Source: Mucilaginibacter kameinonensis
Lineage (GTDB): Bacteria; Bacteroidota; Bacteroidia; Sphingobacteriales; Sphingobacteriaceae
Direction of reading: 5' to 3'
DNA: 64,000 bases
Assembly (NCBI RefSeq): GCF_003675385.1
Contig: NZ_RCWZ01000004.1
Location: 372,001-436,000 of the forward strand
Below, piece after piece: positions 45,073-53,347 of the stretch. A program made the position numbers and the translations under genes. The notes under the pieces were generated by a model. It did no database searches, was not told the DNA's origin, and saw only the letters and a program-made list of their open reading frames with translations. Positions within the stretch are counted from its first letter, which is position 1. Every line of letters begins with the position of its first letter.

Positions 45073-46725
45073 TTAAAGCGAAACCCCTCTTTTCCAGGGA
45101 ATAAAATCATCCTGCCCGTGCCGTACAGCATGAACTTCAATTTCTCCGCTGGCTACTTTTACCACGTAATCCAGGATACGTTCGCCGGCTTGTTCAATGG
45201 TTTCGTCACCTTCTACAATAGTACCGGTATTGATGTCGATAATATCGCTCATACGGTTATATAACGCCGTATTGGTAGCAATTTTTACAACAGGGGCTAT
45301 CGGGTTGCCGGTAGGCGTTCCTAAGCCCGTAGTAAATAATACGATATTAGCGCCCGAACCAACTTCGGCCGTGGTCGATTCCACATCATTCCCTGGCGTG
45401 CAAAGCAGGTTAAGTCCGGGTTGTGTTACCTTTTCGGGATAATCCAATACATCTGCCACCGGCGATGTGCCGCCCTTTTTAGCCGCCCCGGCCGATTTGA
45501 TAGCATCAGTGATCAATCCGTCTTTAATATTACCCGGCGACGGATTCATGTAAAAACCGGAACCGGCTTCCTCTGCACGTTGGCTGTAAGTACGAACGAG
45601 ATCAGCGAAGCGATCAGCTTTAGATTTATCTATACAACGGTCAATCAGGTTTTGCTCAACACCGCAAAGCTCCGGAAACTCGGCTAAAATAACCGAACCG
45701 CCCATAGCCACCAGCAGATCTGAAGTATAACCAATAGCAGGATTTGCAGAAATACCCGAAAAGCCATCCGAGCCGCCGCACTCCAAACCAATAGTGAGTT
45801 TACTTAGCGGGGCCGGCTTACGGGTGTGCTGATTAGCCTGCATCAAACCGGCAAGCGTTTGCCTAATAGCCAGTTCCATCAAATCGGCCTCTTTCCCTGT
45901 TTTTTGCTGATCTAAAATGTATAGTGGCTTGTTAAACTCCGGCGAGCGTTTATTGATCTCTTCCTGCAAAGTTTTCACTTCGGCATTCTGGCAGCCTAAG
46001 CTCAAAACCGTTGCACCGGCTACGTTGGGGTGAGTAATATATCCTGCCAGCAAACCACAAAGCGCCGTTGAATCCTGACGGGTGCCCCCGCAGCCGCCGG
46101 TATGTGTTAAAAACTTAATGCCATCAACATTTGGGAAAACTTTGTTACCGGCATTTTGGGCGGTATCGCTGCCTATTTCGGTATATAAAACCTCATCTAT
46201 TTCCGCGCCAGCCTTTATTTTACCAATAAGCTCCTGCGCTTTGATCTCATATGTTTTTTTTCGCCCGTAACCCAGCGGTTTTACCAATGCTTCCCGCAAT
46301 ACTTCAATGTTGCGGTTTTCGCAAAACACCATGGGTACTACCAACCAGTAATTTGCCGTACCCACGCCGCCATCTTCACGATGATAGCCACTGAATGTTT
46401 TACCCTCCCATTTGCTGATATCCGGCTTGTGCCAATCGATATGGCTTTGGCCTGTCAAAAAGCTGTTTGCAGCGTGCTTAACATTGGCCGTACTTATCAA
46501 ACCACCAACCGGGATCGGGCTTTGGGCCTTGCCTACCAACACGCCATACATAATAATTTCGTCACCTTCCGGGATCTCCACGATAGCGAATTTATGTTTG
46601 GCCGGAATCAGTTCTTTTACGGTATATGTTTTATCCTGGTAAGTAACCTGCTCATTAGCCTGTAAATCGGTAAGTGCTACAAGCACATTATCGGCAGGGT
46701 GTACTTTTAATATATTCTGTTTCAT
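45073..46725 (-). CDS. uxaA: Altronate dehydratase
   Basis: A 550-residue cytoplasmic enzyme converting D-altronate to 2-keto-3-deoxy-D-gluconate, the third step of the isomerase pathway for galacturonate. The N-terminal SAF domain (about 1-95, ILKVHPADNVLVALTDL) is joined to the dehydratase domain, with GYHREDGGVGTANYW, LTHTGGCGGTRQDS and LECGGSDGFSGISANPA as strong family blocks. The length is slightly above E. coli UxaA. It starts 11 bases after uxaB. UxaC and the KDG kinase/aldolase genes are outside the window. Confidence 0.94.
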   Translation of the reverse strand: MKQNILKVHPADNVLVALTDLQANEQVTYQDKTYTVKELIPAKHKFAIVEIPEGDEIIMYGVLVGKAQSPIPVGGLISTANVKHAANSFLTGQSHIDWHKPDISKWEGKTFSGYHREDGGVGTANYWLVVPMVFCENRNIEVLREALVKPLGYGRKKTYEIKAQELIGKIKAGAEIDEVLYTEIGSDTAQNAGNKVFPNVDGIKFLTHTGGCGGTRQDSTALCGLLAGYITHPNVAGATVLSLGCQNAEVKTLQEEINKRSPEFNKPLYILDQQKTGKEADLMELAIRQTLAGLMQANQHTRKPAPLSKLTIGLECGGSDGFSGISANPAIGYTSDLLVAMGGSVILAEFPELCGVEQNLIDRCIDKSKADRFADLVRTYSQRAEEAGSGFYMNPSPGNIKDGLITDAIKSAGAAKKGGTSPVADVLDYPEKVTQPGLNLLCTPGNDVESTTAEVGSGANIVLFTTGLGTPTGNPIAPVVKIATNTALYNRMSDIIDINTGTIVEGDETIEQAGERILDYVVKVASGEIEVHAVRHGQDDFIPWKRGVSL

Positions 46726-46736
46726 TGTTATTCTGT

Positions 46737-48230
46737 TTAAATAGCGCGTATGGCTAATTCTCCCTCTTCATTAATCAATTTAAACTGACGTGTTACGGCC
46801 TCGGTAAAGCCGGATAAAGTTGTCAGGTCAGCATCCCAAAGGCTTTTATTTTTTAAGATAGCAGCTATCGCGGTTTCAGCATCAGCCCCGCTCCATGCTT
46901 TGCTCAAAGTAGGCGCCTGATCGTCAGTTACCGTGTAGTTATCTGCATGAGCTATACCTATGTATTTGCCTTCGGCGGTTTCCGTGATCTGCATAAAGCG
47001 AATAAAAGCCGCGAAACCGAGGGCCATCATTTGCGGTGCTTTATTGTTTTGTTTATAGTAGTTCAATAATAACGGAATAACCCGCATTTTAATTTTAGTA
47101 GCGTATTGTACCGAAATACTTAACCACTCATGCCTGATGTTGGGGTTACGGAACCTGTCGAGCACTTTATTACCAAAATCGCGGGCTACATCTTCATCAA
47201 TTTGATAAGGGATGGATGGCATAATTTCGGTGAACATCAGTTGGGTAATGAACTTGGTGAAATGGGCATCGTCCATAGCTTCCTTAACGGTATTGAAGCC
47301 AGAAAGGTAGGCTACAGCGCAACTTAACGTGTGCGTGCCGTTAAGTAACCTTAGTTTCAATTCCCTGAACAGTTCAATATCTGGGGTGATCACAACACCT
47401 TTATCAGCCTGGGCAAACGATAAAACTTCGGCTATTTTTTCATCGCCCTGGATAGCCCAAAGGCTGTAAGTTTCAGACATGATGCTCAGGTTATCGGTAT
47501 AACCACGTTCTGTTTCCATGGCTTCACTAAGCTGCTGATCAGGCCTGCCGGGAACGATCCTATCTACCAGCGAATTGCAAAAGCTATTGCTGCTCTCCAG
47601 CCAGTCCATAAACGCAGGTTCAAGCTTATTCAAATGGGCAAGCTCCAGTACTATAGCTTCCAGTTTTTTGCCGTTATCGATGATCAGCTCGGTTGGAATG
47701 ATCACCAGACCGGTATCCGGTCGGCCATCAAATGCCCTGTAACGCTCATATAAAATAGCCAGTAATTTGCCGGGGAATGATACAGGCGGATGTTTACGAA
47801 CATCCTCCTTAACCAGTTGAATGCCTACTTCAGTTGTATTGGAAATCACTACTTGTAAACTTTTACTGCGGGCTATCTCCAGGATCTCTTCCCACTCGTT
47901 TGAGGCAGACAGCACACGACTTATCGCCGAACAGATGACCTGCTCGTTAACTTCTTTACCATCTTCAATACCTTTTGAGTAAATGGTATACAAACCGTCC
48001 TGCATATCAAAATCCGTGGTCGAACCTTTGTCGGTTGATTTAACAACGGCTACCCTGCCGTTGAAAATGCCCGCGCGGTTCGCCTTATCAATAAAGTAAT
48101 CGGGCAGGCCACGCAGCAATACGCCCGTGCCGAATTGCAGCACTTTTTCAGGCAGATCGAATACATTTGCAGGAGGCAGTTCGCCTGCCGGTACAGTGGT
48201 TTTGTTCAGGTTATATCGTGATAATATCAT
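46737..48230 (-). CDS. uxaB: Tagaturonate reductase (altronate oxidoreductase)
   Basis: A 497-residue cytoplasmic NAD-dependent enzyme reducing D-tagaturonate to D-altronate. It belongs to the mannitol-dehydrogenase family: the N-terminal Rossmann region has LQFGTGVLLRGLPDYFIDKAN, and the catalytic C-terminal part has KLRLLNGTHTLSCAVAYLSG and FTEIMPSIPYQID. It forms a cassette with uxaA and follows the GH105 gene by 24 bases, tying extracellular pectin cleavage to uronate catabolism in one transcript. Confidence 0.94.
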   Translation of the reverse strand: MILSRYNLNKTTVPAGELPPANVFDLPEKVLQFGTGVLLRGLPDYFIDKANRAGIFNGRVAVVKSTDKGSTTDFDMQDGLYTIYSKGIEDGKEVNEQVICSAISRVLSASNEWEEILEIARSKSLQVVISNTTEVGIQLVKEDVRKHPPVSFPGKLLAILYERYRAFDGRPDTGLVIIPTELIIDNGKKLEAIVLELAHLNKLEPAFMDWLESSNSFCNSLVDRIVPGRPDQQLSEAMETERGYTDNLSIMSETYSLWAIQGDEKIAEVLSFAQADKGVVITPDIELFRELKLRLLNGTHTLSCAVAYLSGFNTVKEAMDDAHFTKFITQLMFTEIMPSIPYQIDEDVARDFGNKVLDRFRNPNIRHEWLSISVQYATKIKMRVIPLLLNYYKQNNKAPQMMALGFAAFIRFMQITETAEGKYIGIAHADNYTVTDDQAPTLSKAWSGADAETAIAAILKNKSLWDADLTTLSGFTEAVTRQFKLINEEGELAIRAI

Positions 48231-48254
48231 TTGCTTATGGATTGTAAGGGGTTA

Positions 48255-50168
48255 CTATTTTTTTGTTTGAGGGATTTGTTTAACCAGCCAGCTCACCAAA
48301 TCGTTAGCTGCTTTAAAATTGTCATATTCGGGAGGCAGTTTCCGGCCGTCTACATATTCGTTGTAAAACCAGGGGTCACCAACGACAAACACGGTGCCTT
48401 TACCATATTTGGCAGTGGCTACGATAATATCCTTGCCATTGGTTAGCTGCGGAACTGCCGGGTTGCTTAGCTGCAGCGTGCTTAACTCTTTGATGTAGAC
48501 TTTGCGGGCCGTTTTAAAGATAGTGTTGCCGGCAGGAATATTAACAGCACCCTGCTCAAAGTTACGCCCAACCACTTTGTTAATGCTATTTTGGTTAAAA
48601 CTGATGCCAAACCTCGCCATCAATTTGTTCAGATGTGTAAACTCTGCATTGCCGGTATCATTATTTAATACCACCAGTACACCGCCATTTTTCACCCAGT
48701 TACCGATGGCTTTGCTATGCGGCTCTTCGATATATTTAGCATCCGGGTTTTCCTTTGGGATATCAGGGTCAACAATAATGTAAACTGAAGCTTTTTTCAG
48801 GTTGGCATCTTCCGGCGCATCATTTAAAGTCTGGGTATGCAGACCGTAATTATTAAAGATCTGCTCAAGGAACGAAAAACCGTTAGGACTCAGCTCATCC
48901 CACTTGTAATGATACGGAATACTTTTACCGGTAACATCTGTGCGGTGCTCATTGTTGAAGTAGCTATCCAGCAGCACGGTTTTGCCTTTTCCCAGGTTCA
49001 GGTTAGCAAGGCGTTCCATTTCCACACTGGCCAACATAAACGCACCAACGCCTTTAGTTTCATTAGTGATGGTTTTAACGCTTGTGTAATATTCGTAGCT
49101 ACCATCGCGATAAGGCTCGCCGCCCAGGCCCACCGCACCTGCCGTACCTTTAAGATTTACCTGCCCGGATGCATCTGTTTCGATAAAGTTTTTGATAATA
49201 CCATCATAGGCTTTTCGGGCAACCGGTAAATATTTTTGAGGCAGATATCCTTCCCTTACACCTTTTGCCAGTGTATAAACAAACATGCATGACGCGGACG
49301 CTTCCAGATAATTGCCTTTTTTAGCGCCCTGATCAAGCACCTGGTACCACAAGCCCGAAGCTTTGTCCTGGCTACCTTGTATAGCCACAGCAAGGCGGTT
49401 TAAAATAGCTACTAACGCGGCACGTTTAGGATGATTGACAGGAAAATACGGCAACACATCAACCAATGCCATGGCATACCAGCCATCGGCTCGGGCCCAT
49501 AAACTTGCCGATAAGCCAGTTTGCGGGTTTGCCCAGCGTTCTTTTTTACTTTCGTCCCAGGCATGATACAACAAACCTGTTTTGCTATCACGCGCGTGTT
49601 GTTCCATCCAGATAAACTGATCGGCTATCTGGTCAAAATCCGCATCCTCATGATAAACAGAAGCGTATTCGGCATAAAAAGGTTCGGCCATGTACAAGCC
49701 ATCAAGCCACATTTGGTTAGGATATCTTTTTTTATGCCAGAAACCGCCTTCGGGTGTTTTAGGTTGCCCATCCAACTGCTTACGAAGCAATGAAGCTGCT
49801 TTATAATACTTTTCTGTATTTAATACCCGGTGCAGCAGCAACAAGCTCCGGCCCGAAAGGATATTATCCAGTGTATAATCATTGGCTTTATAGGTGCGGA
49901 TATTCCCATCAGCACTTACATACCTGTCCATTGATTTTTGGATATAACCGAAATACTCGCCCTGTGCCGATTGTTGCCACACGCTTTGCAAGCCCAACAA
50001 AACAATCCCCTGATCATACGACCAATTGGTACCCGGCAATGAATCTTTCCAGATATGCAGAGCGGTATTAGCCATGCGTTTTGACCAGGGCAGTGTCTGC
50101 GCGCTAATCCCCAAACCCGTAAACAGGAATACAGCTAACAACCATATTTTTTTCATCGTCCAATTCAT
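48255..50168 (-). CDS. GH105 unsaturated uronyl hydrolase with C-terminal DUF4350-like domain
   Basis: A secreted enzyme removing the unsaturated galacturonyl residue left by pectin or rhamnogalacturonan lyases. The ATG at 50168 (MNWTMKKIW) overlaps the stop of the pectinesterase as ATGA; ATG 50156 is an alternative, and the frame to 50189 lies in the upstream gene. Signal peptide ends near GISAQ. The (alpha/alpha)6 domain (about 25-380) has the YteR-type motif MWLDGLYMAEPFYAEY with the catalytic aspartate, plus ARADGWYAMALVDVL. Residues about 390-640 form a DUF4350/GATase-like domain (GVLVVLNNDTGNAEF, KYGKGTVFVVGDPWFYNEY), an extra module not present in YteR. Confidence 0.88.
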   Translation of the reverse strand: MNWTMKKIWLLAVFLFTGLGISAQTLPWSKRMANTALHIWKDSLPGTNWSYDQGIVLLGLQSVWQQSAQGEYFGYIQKSMDRYVSADGNIRTYKANDYTLDNILSGRSLLLLHRVLNTEKYYKAASLLRKQLDGQPKTPEGGFWHKKRYPNQMWLDGLYMAEPFYAEYASVYHEDADFDQIADQFIWMEQHARDSKTGLLYHAWDESKKERWANPQTGLSASLWARADGWYAMALVDVLPYFPVNHPKRAALVAILNRLAVAIQGSQDKASGLWYQVLDQGAKKGNYLEASASCMFVYTLAKGVREGYLPQKYLPVARKAYDGIIKNFIETDASGQVNLKGTAGAVGLGGEPYRDGSYEYYTSVKTITNETKGVGAFMLASVEMERLANLNLGKGKTVLLDSYFNNEHRTDVTGKSIPYHYKWDELSPNGFSFLEQIFNNYGLHTQTLNDAPEDANLKKASVYIIVDPDIPKENPDAKYIEEPHSKAIGNWVKNGGVLVVLNNDTGNAEFTHLNKLMARFGISFNQNSINKVVGRNFEQGAVNIPAGNTIFKTARKVYIKELSTLQLSNPAVPQLTNGKDIIVATAKYGKGTVFVVGDPWFYNEYVDGRKLPPEYDNFKAANDLVSWLVKQIPQTKK

Positions 50169-51157
50169 TTTATCAGCGTTACATCCCATTTATCGTTCCC
50201 GGCAAGTATGTTATTCAAAGTATATTTTTTCGCTTCAGCATTCGTCAATTGGCGCGACCATGGTGCCCGCTTGCTTACATCGGTACCCTTGCTTTTGTAT
50301 TCGGCAAAAAATGCGGTCTTTTCATTTTCGGGGTTACGCCAGTTGTCCCAACCTGTGGCGGAGATTTGGGTATCTATCTGCGTATTGATGAAAACCGATT
50401 TGGCATACGGTCGCCATGGTCGGCCCAGGAAAACTTTTTTAACAGATGTATCAGCCGGGATCAGCTTACAAGCCAGAAACACAAAGCCAAACTGCTGCCT
50501 TGCTGTGGTTGCCGGTGCGGTTATAAAAGAGTTTTTAAGACTCCTGATCACACAGTTTTGAAAAACAGCGGTGGCTTCGCCAAAAATAAAATCGGTAGTA
50601 CCTTCAATATAGCAGTCCTTATAAAACTGGCGACTGCCCTCCGTTCCCGCGTATACCGTATCCTGGTTACCCAATAGCCTGCAATCGATCACGGCACACC
50701 TATCACCTTCAATATGCAGGGCCACAGCCTGCCCTACCGGTCCGGCGGCATTTGCTATGGTTAAATTACTGGCGGTAAAATCGTTGCCCTGAACCAAAAC
50801 CGTATAGGAAGTATAGGTTGTAAACTCGGCTTTTCCGAAAGCATCCTTGCCCTGAGGGTTTGGTTTACCGGAGAAATCGCTGTTGGTTATGATGGTTTCA
50901 TTTTGATCCTCGCCCAACAGTTCGATATTACATTTCCAGGAGGGGATCACCAGTTTTTCCTGGTAAATACCTGCTTTTATATTGATGACAACTCTCTGTT
51001 GCGACAGATCGCGAACAGCGTTTACCGCCTGCTGGATGGTTTTAAAATCGCCGCTGCCATCCTGCGCTACAGTAAAATGATTTGGATATGTAACCGCCTG
51101 TGCCAGCAGCAAAGCAGGTACAAAAACAATCCACATCAATAGCGCCGCCCTCTTCAT
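50165..51157 (-). CDS. CE8 pectin methylesterase
   Basis: A 330-residue secreted esterase that removes methyl groups from galacturonan, allowing polygalacturonase and lyases to act. Signal peptide about 1-20 (LLLAQ). The right-handed beta-helix has the CE8 signatures: Q143 in GQAVAL, D166 in GNQDTVY, D189 in TDFIFG, and R246/W248 in LGRPWRP. The length is typical for a single catalytic domain. Its ATG overlaps the TAA of GH28 by one base and its stop overlaps GH105, so the three genes are translationally coupled. Confidence 0.95.
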   Translation of the reverse strand: MKRAALLMWIVFVPALLLAQAVTYPNHFTVAQDGSGDFKTIQQAVNAVRDLSQQRVVINIKAGIYQEKLVIPSWKCNIELLGEDQNETIITNSDFSGKPNPQGKDAFGKAEFTTYTSYTVLVQGNDFTASNLTIANAAGPVGQAVALHIEGDRCAVIDCRLLGNQDTVYAGTEGSRQFYKDCYIEGTTDFIFGEATAVFQNCVIRSLKNSFITAPATTARQQFGFVFLACKLIPADTSVKKVFLGRPWRPYAKSVFINTQIDTQISATGWDNWRNPENEKTAFFAEYKSKGTDVSKRAPWSRQLTNAEAKKYTLNNILAGNDKWDVTLIK

Positions 51158-52812
51158 TATTTTGAACTAATTAAAGCGTTTTCCGCCGCTCCTGAACTAA
51201 ACGCTGCTTTGTTTTTAGCTTTCGAGGTATCTGTATTCAGTAATTTTATTTGCTGTGATTTTTTCCCGCTGATCCTGAACAGTAGCTGTGTATCGCCATA
51301 AGTGATATGATCGAAGCTTATATTACTACTATTTTGAATGTTGATGAGCGGATTGGTTTCCTTACTTTCGAAATGGATATTTTTCAGGGAGATATTCTGT
51401 GCTTCAATCACATCCGCTCCTTTAGTAGTTTTGAACGTACTGTTTTCGATGTGGATGTCCTTAATTCCCATCTCAGGTAGCCCCCTGATCATAAGCGCTT
51501 TTTCGGCGCCATTGCAGGCCACATTGTTTACATAAAATTTGCGGAAAGATGGAGTAGCTTCGGTTACCGGTACAACGGCCTGGTCATTTACATCGCCATC
51601 TTCGCCGGGCGATTTACCGCCATAGTACATATCAAACAAGATGGCCTCATGAACAATATCTTTCATGGCGATATCCTTAATAAAGATATTTTCGACCACG
51701 CCACCCCGGCCACGGGTAGTTTTAAAACGCAAACCAATATCCGAGCCTATGAATGTGCAGTTAGATACAAAAATATTCCTCGCCCCGCCAGACATTTCGC
51801 TGCCTATCACAAAACCTCCGTGCGAGCGGTAAACAACATTATCTCTCACAATTACATTTTCGGTAGGTTTGCCCCGTTTGCGGCCTTCCTCGTCCCTGCC
51901 CGATTTGATGCAGATACCATCATCGCCGGCATCAAAAGTACTGCCTTCTATCAGAACATTCCGGCACGATTCAACATCAATACCATCACCATTCTGCGCG
52001 TTCCAGGGATTTCTAACCTTTACGTTTTGCACCGAGAGGTCTTCGCACAATAGCGTGTGAATATCCCAGGCAGGCGAATTCTGCAGCGTAACGCCCTGTA
52101 GTAATACCTTTTTACAATTGGTAAGTACCAGCATATTGGGCCTGAAAAAATCTTTAAAGGCTTCGTTGTCCTTTATGGTTTTGCCGTTGCCTATCACACC
52201 GGCTCCGGGAGTTTTTAATCCGTTAACATAGCTTTGGGACGGATACCAAGCCTTGCCATGTTCACTTACCACGCCTCCCGAGGCCACCAGTTTATTCCAT
52301 TCGGCTTCGGTTAGCCTGTCTTTGCCTATGGCCCGCCAAACTTCGCCATGCCCATCAATGACACCCTCGCCGGTAATGGCAATGTTTGTAAGATCTGTTC
52401 CCGAAATCGGCGATTCATTACGTACGGCGGCGTGACCTTCATAATTGCCTTCAACAAGCTTGTATTGGGTTTTATCGTCGGTAAATTGCAACAACGCAGC
52501 ACGGCTTACATGCAGGTTAACATTACTTTTCATCACCAGCGGACCAGTCAGCCATAATCCCTGTGGAATAAGCACTACCCCACCGCCTTTGGCGCTGCAG
52601 GCAGCTATGGTTTTGTTGATACTAACCGTATTCAATGTAATGCCATCGGGTTTAGCGCCGTATTTTAAAATGCTGATGGTGTCTTTTTTAAACACAGGCT
52701 TGCTCACCTGCGGCAAATGCTGCCAGGAGTATTGCTGTACCTGTGCCTGCGATGTAACACAGCCTGCCAAAAGCAAAACCACTACCCTAACCGTTGTTTT
52801 TATTACCGACAT
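51157..52812 (-). CDS. GH28 polygalacturonase (exo-type likely)
   Basis: A 551-residue secreted enzyme hydrolysing alpha-1,4-galacturonan. Signal peptide about 1-23 (TSQAQ). The beta-helix carries the catalytic set: D276 and D279 in NGDGIDVES, D297/D298 in AGDDGICIKSG, H331 in SHGGFVIGSEMSGG, and the RFKT motif (usually RIKT) for substrate binding. The extra N-terminal segment and long loops (EHGKAWYPSQSYVNGLK) suggest an exo-acting or oligosaccharide-active form. First gene of the GH28-CE8-GH105-uxaB-uxaA run, after a 535-base repeat region. A precise promoter was not identified. Confidence 0.94.
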   Translation of the reverse strand: MSVIKTTVRVVVLLLAGCVTSQAQVQQYSWQHLPQVSKPVFKKDTISILKYGAKPDGITLNTVSINKTIAACSAKGGGVVLIPQGLWLTGPLVMKSNVNLHVSRAALLQFTDDKTQYKLVEGNYEGHAAVRNESPISGTDLTNIAITGEGVIDGHGEVWRAIGKDRLTEAEWNKLVASGGVVSEHGKAWYPSQSYVNGLKTPGAGVIGNGKTIKDNEAFKDFFRPNMLVLTNCKKVLLQGVTLQNSPAWDIHTLLCEDLSVQNVKVRNPWNAQNGDGIDVESCRNVLIEGSTFDAGDDGICIKSGRDEEGRKRGKPTENVIVRDNVVYRSHGGFVIGSEMSGGARNIFVSNCTFIGSDIGLRFKTTRGRGGVVENIFIKDIAMKDIVHEAILFDMYYGGKSPGEDGDVNDQAVVPVTEATPSFRKFYVNNVACNGAEKALMIRGLPEMGIKDIHIENSTFKTTKGADVIEAQNISLKNIHFESKETNPLINIQNSSNISFDHITYGDTQLLFRISGKKSQQIKLLNTDTSKAKNKAAFSSGAAENALISSK

Positions 52813-52920
52813 GTTTTTATTTTAAAACAGCTATTTATCGCCTTATAATTGGATGCAGGATTGTTAAATCCCAAACAAGATTAAAGGCTGAGGGCAATAA
52901 AAAAAAGGAATTGTCCAACT

Positions 52921-52953
52921 AAAAAAGCGCAAACGTTCCCAGAAACGTTTGCG
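52921..52953 (-). terminator. Rho-independent terminator
   Basis: Stem CGCAAACGTT (52928-52937) and AACGTTTGCG (52944-52953), loop 6 bases. On the minus strand the stem is followed by CTTTTTT (52926-52921 in A on the plus strand). It lies about 400 bases after the stop of the upstream six-hairpin gene and before the GH28 gene, so it should separate the two transcripts. Confidence 0.82.
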
Positions 52954-52967
52954 TAAAATTTTAAGCG

Positions 52968-53301
52968 GTTTGAAAACATAGCCGGATTGCTAAGTTGGCC
53001 GGACGGACACATCCCGCCAATTTGCACCGTCAGTTGCTGTTCAATCAATACACGGGAGAAGCATGTTTGAAAGGGTAGCACCTACGGCGCAAAAAATCCA
53101 ATCTGTTATTCTGCTACAAACAGGTATCCCCTACGGGGAATTAAGGTCTGATAAAAATTATGCTCATGGGGATTGGGCCAATTTGAAAACATAGCAGAAT
53201 CACTATCCCAGTTGGATAGCAATCCTGCCAATTTGCGCCGTTAGGTGCTACCTATTTGTAGATTATCATCCCGAAAATCCAATTGCGCCGTAGGTGCTAC
53301 C
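52968..53301. repeat. Mosaic of direct and inverted repeats (GTAGCACCTACGGCGC type)
   Basis: Occupies most of the 535-base gap 52813-53347. A direct repeat of about 65 bases starts TTTGAAAACATAGC at about 52970 and 53182 and includes GCCAATTTGC. GTAGCACCTACGGCGC (53075-53090) is inverted as GCGCCGTAGGTGCTAC (53285-53300), with a third relative, GCGCCGTTAGGTGCTACC, at about 53235. No coding potential. This sequence type is recalled as a dispersed repeat in Bacteroidota. The GH28 promoter should lie between it and 52812. Confidence 0.75.
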
Positions 53302-53347
53302 CAATCGTACATGGAAGAATCATCTTTAAGAGGGTATCATCAAGGCC

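Noticed and set aside
50169-50189. N-terminal extension of the GH105 frame
   Set aside because: It runs inside the pectinesterase gene; the ATGA overlap at 50165-50168 is the natural coupled start.
52968-53301. Possible CRISPR array
   Set aside because: Repeats differ in length and orientation and are not regularly spaced; no cas genes are nearby.
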